Assembly: GCA_002411175.1 (NCBI GenBank)
Contig: DHRN01000091.1
Location: forward strand, 1,466 to 19,560
DNA from: Anaerolineaceae bacterium UBA5311
GTDB lineage: Bacteria; Chloroflexota; Anaerolineae; Anaerolineales; Anaerolineaceae
Direction of reading: 5' to 3'
DNA length: 18,095 bases
Part shown: positions 1 through 5,878 of the stretch, in pieces
How the letters are laid out: each line of letters opens with the position of its first letter
Numbering within the stretch: the stretch's first letter is position 1
The notes under the pieces: generated by a model
The model's database searches: none
Seen by the model: the letters and a program-made list of their open reading frames with translations, nothing else
Told to the model about the DNA's origin: nothing
Made by a program: the position numbers and the translations under genes

Positions 1-48
1 GGGCAGGGGGGTGAGAGAATTGCGAAATGAAGGCATAGCAGGGTAGTC

Positions 49-119
49 ATTGCGAGCCGTTTTGCCGTTAAGCCTTGATGGTTGGGCATAAATTCCGCTC
101 GGCAAAACGGCGTGGCAAT
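49..119. repeat. Left hairpin of the repeat element
   Basis: GCCGTTTTGCCG at 56-67 and CGGCAAAACGGC at 100-111 are exact reverse complements (12 bp). The pairing extends outward through ATTGCGA (49-55) and TGGCAAT (113-119) with one mismatch and one bulged base. The loop is 32 nt. It would form in DNA or in RNA from either strand. No T-tract follows, so it is not an intrinsic terminator. Confidence 0.75.
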
Positions 120-167
120 CTGCAGTTTAACTTTTTGCATTTAATCCTGACAAGAACCCAAACGCAG

Positions 168-230
168 ACTGCCGCGCCCCCTTGTCGTGATTCAATAGCT
201 CCTGCCCTTCGTGAACCGGGGGCTCGCAGT
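168..230. repeat. Right imperfect hairpin of the repeat element
   Basis: ACTGC (168-172) plus CCCCC (177-181) pair with GGGGG (218-222) plus GCAGT (226-230), leaving an internal mismatch of 4 versus 3 nt and a loop of 36 nt. It mirrors the layout of the left hairpin but with a different stem sequence. Confidence 0.55.
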
Positions 231-233
231 GAC

Positions 234-437
234 GGGTATGAGAATGACAATCAAAAGTAAAACAGGTCCTGCTAAATTTAATGGCTGTACGCACTCACAA
301 ATCCATTCTCAATCAATCTTCGGTACAATAGAGCAGGCGAATTTTCGCCTCTCAAAGCTGAAAAAAAGGCGGATGCTATCGATTCATTAACGATTTTATT
401 GAAACTGGTTGAGCCAGGATGCCCCACGGAGGCAAAT
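234..437 (+). promoter_or_regulatory. Non-coding leader upstream of the nucleotidyltransferase gene
   Basis: No gene is seen here. TACAAT at 324-329 could be a -10 box, but nothing convincing sits at -35, so the promoter call is weak. A small palindrome, AGGCGA (335-340) with TCGCCT (345-350) around a 4-nt loop, would lie at the start of such a transcript. A six-codon frame (ATG at 373, stop by 390) is present but nothing supports its being translated. Confidence 0.25.
428..432 (+). promoter_or_regulatory. Shine-Dalgarno GGAGG deciding the start of the next gene
   Basis: GGAGG lies 5 nt before an in-frame GTG at 438-440. The only longer start, TTG at 399, has no purine-rich site at usual spacing and there is no ATG upstream in frame back to about position 300. 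The GTG is therefore the better start. Confidence 0.6.
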
Positions 438-1625
438 GTGGAAACCCTGCGGGGGCTTGACCCTCAGAGCCAGAAAGCCCTGATTGCCGAAGCAGAAAGG
501 CAGGGTGTCACCCTCTTCCTTTACGCCATGCTGGCGCGTCTCGAAAGAGAACACCGCCTGGGCTTTCCGCATCGGGACAAGCTATACCAACGCTACGTAA
601 TCAACGCCGGGCGTAATACACTGATCCTGCACGACACTGAAATATTGCTTGCAACCCTAAAAGATGCCGGGGTCTCGGCAGCAGGGCTGAAGGGTGTCTA
701 TTTACTCGAGAATGTTTATGGCAATATTGGCGCACGCCCGATGAACGACATTGATTTGCTGGTCAGGAAGAGCGAACTTGCCGCCTGCCTCGATGTGCTG
801 CGGAAATTTGGCTATGTTCACACCGCTTACTTCAGCATTGAAGACGAAAATATCGACACAAAGCACATCCCCCCCATGCGAAAAGCCGGCGGCGCGCTGC
901 TGGAGGTGCACTGGACACTTCTGGAGGAGCACGAGCCCTTCACGATTGATGCCGACGCGCTTTGGGAGCGCACGATGCCGGCAAAAATCGCCAATATCGA
1001 CACGCTGGCACTGGGCGTGGAAGACCTTATTCTGCACCTGTGCATGCACCTGACCTACCAGCACTATCTGCAATTAGGCTTGCGCGGTTTGCTGGATATC
1101 GCCCTGGTAATCGACAAGTTCGCGGCAGAGATTGACTGGGAAAAGCTGACCCGGATCGCAAAATCATGGGGCGCGGAAAGGGTAACCGCGCTCAGCCTGA
1201 AACTGGCGGAAACACAATTGAAGGTGCCTGTTCCTCCCGAGGTTTTCTTTTCGTTGGCGCCTGGAGGGATTGAGCCGTCGATGCTGGAGGGGGCGCGCGC
1301 GCTGCTGCTGGAGCGGGTGACGATGGAACATCGCCTCACACCCGACCTGGTAAATCTGCAGGCAAGCAGAAGTATATTCACGAAAATGAAAATTGGATTG
1401 CAGCGCGTGTTTATTCCCCGACTCGCGCTGGCACGGATTTATAACGTCGCGCCCGATTCTCCGAGGGTTCTGGGGCTGTATTGGAAACGACTGAAGTATT
1501 TAATCAGGAATTATGGGGACACGTTGAAAAAGTTGAGCAGAGATAAAGAAGCTGCCATGCCGTTCATTGAAAAAGCGCAAAGCTCATACTCTCTCCACGA
1601 TTGGATGAGTGGAAACAATCATTAA
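438..1625 (+). CDS. NTP_transf_5-family nucleotidyltransferase
   Basis: Putative nucleotidyltransferase of the uncharacterised NTP_transf_5 family (about 395 aa; 408 aa if TTG at 399 is used). In the 408-aa numbering the polymerase-beta-type core shows GLKG (97-100), then RPMNDIDLLV with D117 and D119 as likely metal ligands, followed by LEVHW (168-172), which probably supplies the third acidic residue (E169). A helical C-terminal half with EDLILHLCMHL (208-218) fits the family. No signal peptide or membrane helix is seen, so it should be cytoplasmic. Family knowledge: relatives occur in lasso-peptide clusters, where they work with a kinase to modify the peptide, and in exopolysaccharide loci beside PqqD-like and HprK-like genes. 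Its substrate here is unknown. It is the only plus-strand gene and converges on the peptidase gene with 76 nt between the stop codons. Confidence 0.8.
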   Translation: METLRGLDPQSQKALIAEAERQGVTLFLYAMLARLEREHRLGFPHRDKLYQRYVINAGRNTLILHDTEILLATLKDAGVSAAGLKGVYLLENVYGNIGARPMNDIDLLVRKSELAACLDVLRKFGYVHTAYFSIEDENIDTKHIPPMRKAGGALLEVHWTLLEEHEPFTIDADALWERTMPAKIANIDTLALGVEDLILHLCMHLTYQHYLQLGLRGLLDIALVIDKFAAEIDWEKLTRIAKSWGAERVTALSLKLAETQLKVPVPPEVFFSLAPGGIEPSMLEGARALLLERVTMEHRLTPDLVNLQASRSIFTKMKIGLQRVFIPRLALARIYNVAPDSPRVLGLYWKRLKYLIRNYGDTLKKLSRDKEAAMPFIEKAQSSYSLHDWMSGNNH

Positions 1626-1663
1626 CCCACCACCCTGCAGTTCAAAATCTGTCAGAGTGAGTC

Positions 1664-1698
1664 TGCGGGGTACGAACCTACGAAGGAAGTCCTCCGCA
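1664..1698. other. Hairpin between convergent genes, possible weak terminator
   Basis: TGCGGGG (1664-1670) pairs with CCTCCGCA (1691-1698) with a bulge, in the 76-nt space between two facing stop codons. Neither side has a T-tract, so a standard intrinsic terminator is not shown. Position alone suggests a role in ending both transcripts. Confidence 0.25.
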
Positions 1699-1701
1699 CG
1701 C

Positions 1702-2202
1702 TTATTCTGACCGTCCCAAGCGGATTATGCCCCTCTTAAGCCGGCGGAAGTGGTTGAACATAGGTACCAGCAGATTCTTTCCCGAGAGCCATGCGATCGG
1801 GCGGCTGCCCAGCTTCATACCCAGGCGAACATCTTTTCCTTTTCGTTGAACCCGAACGACCCTTCCCAAAACATTGCCGTAAGAGGTCCAGCCGTCATTC
1901 AGGGCAGCAACATTATCCCCTTTGCATAAAAAACCGTCTGCCGATTTTTTCACCACACGATGCGCGATAACATCGTTGGCGGGGGGGCGCACAAAGATCA
2001 AAACATCACCAACGCGTATCGATGCTTCAGACACGGGCGAAACATAGATTTTGTCTCCAGAGTGGATAAAAGGCAGCATACTCCCGCCAGGCGCGTTGAA
2101 ACTTACCGAATGACCGCTTTCGATGGCAAATCGGATCAATTCTGCTAATTCATGCGCTTCGAGAGCGCGTTTGGAGATTCTTAACATGCGATCAGAAGAC
2201 AT
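1702..2202 (-). CDS. S24/S26-fold peptidase, SipW/archaeal-type motifs, no membrane anchor
   Basis: This 166-aa protein has the signal-peptidase fold motifs in order: GGSMLPFI (39-46) with S41 as the predicted nucleophile, GDVLIFV (65-71), AHRVV (80-84) with H81, and CKGDN (93-97) with D96. A histidine in place of the bacterial general-base lysine is typical of the S26B branch (SipW, archaeal and ER signal peptidases), which uses Ser/His/Asp. Unusually, residues 1-35 are polar and charged with no transmembrane helix, and the C-terminus has only a weak hydrophobic stretch (136-150). It lies 10 nt behind the lipoprotein gene and is probably the last gene of the minus-strand unit. Its substrate is unknown. 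It may process a peptide or protein linked to the glycan system, or it may have lost membrane function. The ATG has no clear Shine-Dalgarno, and M6 is an alternative start. Confidence 0.75.
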   Translation of the reverse strand: MSSDRMLRISKRALEAHELAELIRFAIESGHSVSFNAPGGSMLPFIHSGDKIYVSPVSEASIRVGDVLIFVRPPANDVIAHRVVKKSADGFLCKGDNVAALNDGWTSYGNVLGRVVRVQRKGKDVRLGMKLGSRPIAWLSGKNLLVPMFNHFRRLKRGIIRLGRSE

Positions 2203-2212
2203 GGTTCACAAA

Positions 2213-2881
2213 TTACGTCGGTGGAATCCTGCGGCAATCGGCGGGTTGGATGGTTTGTTTGTTCCCACAAAAACCAAAACGCTCTCCCCAAGAGCCTGAA
2301 AACTGACCGTCCCTGGTCATGATCCACCAGAAGATACTGTTACTGCCCGTAGCTTTCCACTCCCCTTTTACCTGGTCTTTATCATCAGAGTTGCTCCCGA
2401 TGAAGGTGTACTCAACTTCGCCAATTTTCGCGCTGCCGCTCACATTATTCCCCTGGACCTGGAGCGTCATATTGCTGTGCAGATAAGCGCCAGAGCGATC
2501 CTGGAACCATATGTTCCATGCCCCGCTCCAATCTACCTCGAACGGGCTCGGGGTCGTGATCGGATTGTTGGTTTGGGTTCCTGGGGTTTCAAAAGGGTAG
2601 GAGCCTTCATCAGTCGGAATTGTCAATTCTGCTGTCGGCATCGAGTCGTCTGTTATCAGAGGGGTGGAGGAAGAGTCTTCTGAGACTGGTGGGGTTTCAA
2701 CCAGCGAAGCTGTTTCTGCAGGTTTCGTCGCAATGCTTTCATGCGGATTGGTGGGCTCGGGACTACCCACGATCGTTGCCACAGTTTCACCCGCGAACCG
2801 TTCCAATTCAGACGTTTTCCTGCCGTTACAGGCGGAAAGCAAAAGCAGAACGGCAAGGGTAAGGACAATTGGTTTTTTCAT
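2213..2881 (-). CDS. Lipoprotein with Thr/Ser/Pro-rich linker and beta-rich C-terminal domain
   Basis: The 222-aa product begins with a type II signal peptide: two lysines, a hydrophobic core, and lipobox L-S-A-C with C18 as the lipidated cysteine. Residues about 40-115 are low-complexity, rich in T, S, P and E, and look like an extended surface linker. Residues about 116-222 form a compact domain starting WSGAW (118-122) with alternating hydrophobic and glycine residues, then GSWGERFGFCGN, and two cysteines (C205, C216) that could form a disulfide outside the cell. The pattern suggests a small beta-barrel or lipocalin-like fold, but I recognise no named family. It follows the aminotransferase gene by 33 nt and precedes the peptidase gene by 10 nt. 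Function unknown; a surface-anchored glycan-binding or assembly role is a guess from context. Confidence 0.75.
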   Translation of the reverse strand: MKKPIVLTLAVLLLLSACNGRKTSELERFAGETVATIVGSPEPTNPHESIATKPAETASLVETPPVSEDSSSTPLITDDSMPTAELTIPTDEGSYPFETPGTQTNNPITTPSPFEVDWSGAWNIWFQDRSGAYLHSNMTLQVQGNNVSGSAKIGEVEYTFIGSNSDDKDQVKGEWKATGSNSIFWWIMTRDGQFSGSWGERFGFCGNKQTIQPADCRRIPPT

Positions 2882-2887
2882 GGGTTT

Positions 2888-2918
2888 ATTTTATCAGCAA
2901 GCTGAAGAGAAAACTCAA
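2888..2918 (-). promoter_or_regulatory. Weak promoter-like sequence abutting the lipoprotein start
   Basis: On the minus strand TTGAGT (2918-2913) is followed 17 nt later by GATAAA, or 19 nt later by TAAAAT (2893-2888). TAAAAT ends 6 nt before the ATG, and that gap has no Shine-Dalgarno. If used, transcription would begin almost at the start codon and give a leaderless mRNA. Box quality is modest. Confidence 0.2.
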
Positions 2919-4057
2919 CCAGCCAGGGCTTCGGATACAGCTGCGACGACAAGGTCCTGCTGGGCTTCGGTCATCCCCGGGAAAAGCGGCAAAGTCACCT
3001 GTCGGCTGGCGACCAACCCGGTCATATACAGAGTTTCTTCGGGATTGCCAACAAATTCACGATAAATCTTGAATTCGTGCACGGGGGGATAATGAAAGCT
3101 GGTTTGAATTCCTTTTGATTTCATGGATTCCCGGAAAGCAGCCTTGTTTAAGCCACTGGGCAGCAAGACCGGGAAAATATGCTGGCTGCTCGCACCGCGA
3201 TCTTCTTCAAAAGGCAGCCCCAGTTGGGGGCAATGCCTGCCAAATAGCTCGCGATAGCGGTTGACCAGGTGAGCGCGCCTGGCATTACCTGCGGGTAATT
3301 TCTTTAATTGTTCCCGCCCAATAGCGGAACGGATTTCATCAATCCGATAGTTGTAACCCAATCCGACCACATCATAGCTACTGGCATGCCCCTGGTGTCG
3401 GTCCCAGGTGAGCGTGGTCATGCCATGAGAGCGTAAAAGTCGCGCCTTTTCAGCGAGCACATCGTCGTTGGTGACCAGCATGCCGCCCTCGGCTGTGGTC
3501 ATATTTTTGTTCCCAAAAAAGCTGTAACAGCCGACATCCCCCCAGGTTCCAAGCGCTTTGCCCTGAAGACTGGCACCAATGGCATGGGCTGCGTCTTCAA
3601 TCACCGCCAATCCATGCTCATTGGCTATGCGCATTATTTCAGGCATATCGCAGGCAAAACCAGCATAATGCATGACCATGATCGCTTTCGTTTTTTCAGT
3701 GATTCTCTCCCTGACCGCGTGAGGGCACAAACAGAGCCAATCTTCGCTTTCGATATCGGCAAAAACCGGTGTCGCGCCGGTGTAGCGGATTGCGTTGGCG
3801 GTGGCAACGAAGGTCAGCGAGGGTAAAATTACTTCATCACCCGGACGCAAACCCATCGCAAGACAAGCCAGGTGCAATGCCGCGGTAGCGTTATTGACCG
3901 CGATCGCATGCTTCGCGCCAACAAAATCAGCCAGCTGCTGCTCAAACGCCTGGCTCACCTGCCCCATCGTCAGCCAACCCGAGCGCAGCACTTCAAGGAC
4001 CGCGTTTTCTTCTTCGATTCCGAGCTTAACATCTGCAAGTGGGACGCGCCATTCCAT
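2915..4057 (-). CDS. DegT/DnrJ/EryC1/StrS-family sugar aminotransferase
   Basis: A 380-aa PLP enzyme of normal length for the family that transaminates NDP-keto-sugars with glutamate as the usual donor. Key features: NNATAALHLA (55-64) for cofactor phosphate, IEDAAHA (153-159) with D155 facing the pyridine nitrogen, and SFFGNKNMTTAEGG (179-192) with K184 as the PLP lysine. The YNYR motif follows around residue 255. The start ATG (4057-4055) has AGGAG 6 nt upstream and sits 1 nt after the nucleotidyltransferase stop, so the two are co-translated. With the dehydratase and nucleotidyltransferase next door it most likely makes an NDP-4-amino-4,6-dideoxy sugar. It resembles general C4 aminotransferases more than LegC proper, so the exact sugar is not fixed. 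Confidence 0.9.
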   Translation of the reverse strand: MEWRVPLADVKLGIEEENAVLEVLRSGWLTMGQVSQAFEQQLADFVGAKHAIAVNNATAALHLACLAMGLRPGDEVILPSLTFVATANAIRYTGATPVFADIESEDWLCLCPHAVRERITEKTKAIMVMHYAGFACDMPEIMRIANEHGLAVIEDAAHAIGASLQGKALGTWGDVGCYSFFGNKNMTTAEGGMLVTNDDVLAEKARLLRSHGMTTLTWDRHQGHASSYDVVGLGYNYRIDEIRSAIGREQLKKLPAGNARRAHLVNRYRELFGRHCPQLGLPFEEDRGASSQHIFPVLLPSGLNKAAFRESMKSKGIQTSFHYPPVHEFKIYREFVGNPEETLYMTGLVASRQVTLPLFPGMTEAQQDLVVAAVSEALAG

Positions 4058-4058
4058 T

Positions 4059-4769
4059 TCATTCTCCTAAGAATTGCGAACTTAGCTTTTCAAAATCTTC
4101 ATTCGCGGCGATATAGTCTTCGTGATTGCCCAGATCGCGCCAATAACCATCGTAAGGACAGCAGACAACCCTTTCCTCTGCTTTGAGCAGGGCGTTGACC
4201 AGGGTGGGAAAGTCAAAATACTCACCTTTTGGAATATAGTCCAGCACCTTCGGTTCGAAGACATACATACCCATGCTCACCAGGAAATTAAGGCTTGGTT
4301 TTTCAATGTAACCGGCGACCTGGTAAGAATCATCAACATGTTCAATCACACCGAGGTTGATTTTGTGAGTTCTTTGATGGCTGGCAATCGTGCAGACCGC
4401 CTGATTAGCTTTATGGAAGGCAACCAGGTCATTAATATCGAGGAGGGTCAGAATATCTCCATTGCAGACCAGGAAGGTATCGTCAAGCCCTTCAATAAAG
4501 GCAAGTGGACCAGCAGTCCCAAGCGGATTTTTTTCGTAGGCATAGTCAATTTTCATCTCGAATCGCGATCCGCTGTTGAAATATGCCTGTATCAAGCTGG
4601 CAAGATGACCAACCGCGAGGGTTACTGCTTCAATGCCAGCACGTTTCATCTGCCCAAGAATAATTTCCAAAATGGTATGCTCACCGATCGGCATCATCGG
4701 TTTAGGCAAAACGTAGGTATATGGAGCAAGCCTGGTGCCTTTACCACCAGCCAGGACGACTGCTTTCAT
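4059..4769 (-). CDS. Sugar-1-phosphate nucleotidyltransferase
   Basis: A 236-aa enzyme of the NTP_transferase family (RmlA / mannose-1-phosphate guanylyltransferase-like) that activates a sugar-1-phosphate with an NTP. Visible motifs: LAGGKGTRL (6-14) with the nucleotide-binding loop, LPKPMMP (21-27), PLGTAGPL (82-89), NGDIL (103-107) with D105 as metal ligand, and EKP (156-158). No CBS or left-handed beta-helix domain is attached, so unlike PtmE or GlmU it is the core alone. The start chosen is ATG 4769, because AGGTGG lies 5 nt upstream and homologues begin MKAVVLAGG. A GTG three codons earlier (4778) would put that site inside the gene. Nucleotide specificity cannot be read from sequence; the LegB-like neighbour makes GDP-GlcNAc, or another hexosamine nucleotide, a candidate. 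Confidence 0.88.
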   Translation of the reverse strand: MKAVVLAGGKGTRLAPYTYVLPKPMMPIGEHTILEIILGQMKRAGIEAVTLAVGHLASLIQAYFNSGSRFEMKIDYAYEKNPLGTAGPLAFIEGLDDTFLVCNGDILTLLDINDLVAFHKANQAVCTIASHQRTHKINLGVIEHVDDSYQVAGYIEKPSLNFLVSMGMYVFEPKVLDYIPKGEYFDFPTLVNALLKAEERVVCCPYDGYWRDLGNHEDYIAANEDFEKLSSQFLGE

Positions 4770-4852
4770 AATTTCCACCTTTAAAAAATTTTCATTATTA
4801 TAATGTGTTTTATGTTCGGTTTTTTAAGAAGCTTAACGTTTTGACACCCACA
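4770..4852 (-). promoter_or_regulatory. AT-rich spacer with a consensus -10 box
   Basis: This 83-nt spacer between the dehydratase and the nucleotidyltransferase is much more AT-rich than its flanks. On the minus strand it contains an exact TATAAT (4802-4797), but no -35-like hexamer at 16-18 nt: the sequence there is A-rich. An internal promoter for the nucleotidyltransferase-aminotransferase pair is possible but not established. Confidence 0.25.
4775..4782 (-). promoter_or_regulatory. Ribosome binding site AAAGGTGG deciding the nucleotidyltransferase start
   Basis: Read on the minus strand, AAAGGTGG ends 5 nt before ATG 4769-4767. It overlaps the alternative GTG start at 4778, which argues against that start. 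Confidence 0.7.
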
Positions 4853-4868
4853 TTAACGACCATATATA
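4841..4868 (+). promoter_or_regulatory. Sigma70-like antisense promoter candidate
   Basis: On the plus strand, consensus TTGACA (4841-4846) is followed after 16 nt by TATATA (4863-4868). It would read into the 3' end of the dehydratase gene on the opposite strand. No plus-strand gene follows. It could be chance in an AT-rich spacer. Confidence 0.25.
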
Positions 4869-5878
4869 CCTGGCTGGTAATGGTCAGGATGTCTCCTGAT
4901 CCACTCCACTGTTTTCGCCAGACCCTGTTCGAGGGATACCTGTGGCTGCCAGTCAATTTCCTGCCTGGCTTTTGAATTATCAGAGACAAGCCGGAAAACC
5001 TCAGACTTTTCAGGGCGCAGGCGTTCCTGGTCAATGATGATTTCGGGTTGTTTTTGCAAATAGTCGAAAATCTTTTGGGCGACCTCACCGATTGTGACCT
5101 CAATCCCTGTGCCCAGGTTGTAGACCTGACCATCCCATTTCCCGTTGATGGCAGCTTTTAAAAACCCCTCGACAGTGTCGTCGAGATAGGTAAAATCCCG
5201 TTTGGTATCCAGGTTTCCCAGGTGGATTTGGTTTGAAGTCAGCGCCTGGGTGATGATGGTGGGGATGACCGCGCGGTTGCTTTGACCGGGTCCGTAGGTG
5301 TTGAAGGGACGGACTGTAAGGGACGGGAGGTCGAAACTGCGGTGATAGCTTTCAACCAGTTTATCCGCCCCGATTTTGCTTGCGGAATAGGGCGACTGCG
5401 CCTGAAGCGGATGCTCTTCATCAATCGGCACGCGCAGCGCCGTGCCATAAACCTCGCTTGTGGAGGTGTGCACCAGTTTGACCTGGTGGTTTCGGCAGGA
5501 TTCAAGCATGTTTAGCGTTCCGATGATATTTGTTCGGGCGGTTTCGACCGGATGGACGTAAGAATATGGAATCGAAATCAGCGCGCCAAGGTGGAAAACA
5601 ATTTCACAACCGACAACCGCGGCATCTACAGCCGAATTGTCTTCAAGGTCACCGCGAACGATTTCGATCTGACTGAAGCGTTCAGGGGGTAAAAGGACGA
5701 GGTTGCCAAATTCGGGGCGGGAAGTATAGCGGGGAAACGCCCTGACCCGCGCGCCGGATTCGATCAATCGTTGAACCAACCGGGAGCCAATAAATCCAGC
5801 AGCGCCGGTTACGAGTACTTTTTTACCTGCAAAAAACTGATTTGCATTGTCTGCTAATTGGTTATTCTTGTATTCCAT
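4853..5878 (-). CDS. LegB-like NDP-sugar 4,6-dehydratase (extended SDR)
   Basis: A 341-aa NAD(P)-dependent extended short-chain dehydrogenase. TGAAGFIG (24-31) is the dinucleotide loop, TSTSEVYG (138-145) holds the active-site Thr/Glu region, and YSASK (164-168) is the catalytic Tyr/Lys pair. ALISIPYSY (99-107), QSPYSASKIGAD, RPFNTYGPGQS, VIPTIITQ and RPEKSEVFRL match my recollection of LegB, the GDP-N-acetylglucosamine 4,6-dehydratase of legionaminic acid synthesis, better than RmlB or GalE. It would produce an NDP-4-keto-6-deoxy hexose(amine), the substrate for the aminotransferase downstream. The start overlaps the previous gene by 17 nt and has only a weak GAAG upstream, so translation is probably coupled. 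GDP-mannose 4,6-dehydratase-like activity is the main alternative. Confidence 0.85.
   Translation of the reverse strand: MEYKNNQLADNANQFFAGKKVLVTGAAGFIGSRLVQRLIESGARVRAFPRYTSRPEFGNLVLLPPERFSQIEIVRGDLEDNSAVDAAVVGCEIVFHLGALISIPYSYVHPVETARTNIIGTLNMLESCRNHQVKLVHTSTSEVYGTALRVPIDEEHPLQAQSPYSASKIGADKLVESYHRSFDLPSLTVRPFNTYGPGQSNRAVIPTIITQALTSNQIHLGNLDTKRDFTYLDDTVEGFLKAAINGKWDGQVYNLGTGIEVTIGEVAQKIFDYLQKQPEIIIDQERLRPEKSEVFRLVSDNSKARQEIDWQPQVSLEQGLAKTVEWIRRHPDHYQPGIYGR

Larger units (their letters stand above)
46..233. repeat. MITE/REP-like dispersed repeat candidate with terminal inverted repeats
   Basis: The ends form an imperfect terminal inverted repeat: GTCATTGCGAGCC at 46-58 and GGCTCGCAGTGAC at 221-233 pair at 12 of 13 positions. 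The interior holds two separate hairpins (49-119 and 168-230), so the element is a double stem-loop of about 190 bp with no credible gene. Short open frames on both strands inside it have no family signature and follow the palindromes. From general knowledge, bacteria including Chloroflexota carry many intergenic repeats with 'CATTGCGAG ... CGCAATGAC'-type ends. That this is one copy of a genomic family is inference, because only one copy is in the window. Confidence 0.6.

Noticed and set aside
75..260. Open frames of about 60 codons on both strands
   Set aside because: They coincide with the palindromic repeat element, have no ribosome site or recognisable family, and mirror each other because of the inverted repeats.
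373..390. Tiny ATG frame of five codons before the nucleotidyltransferase gene
   Set aside because: It is too short, with no attenuator-type codon repeats or alternative hairpins to suggest a leader peptide.
702..1073. 123-codon minus-strand frame inside the NTP_transf_5 gene
   Set aside because: It is antisense to a gene with clear catalytic motifs and its translation shows no domain.
1626..1701. T-arm-like strings suggestive of a tRNA
   Set aside because: Short GTTCAAAATC- and GGTTCG-like matches occur, but no acceptor, D and anticodon arms can be built around them on either strand.
2664..3065. 133-codon plus-strand frame across the lipoprotein start and aminotransferase end
   Set aside because: It crosses two well-supported genes on the other strand, and its composition reflects the opposite-strand codons.
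4122..4784. 220-codon plus-strand frame opposite the sugar nucleotidyltransferase
   Set aside because: It is a full-length shadow of a gene with all expected motifs on the minus strand; its translation has no recognisable domain.
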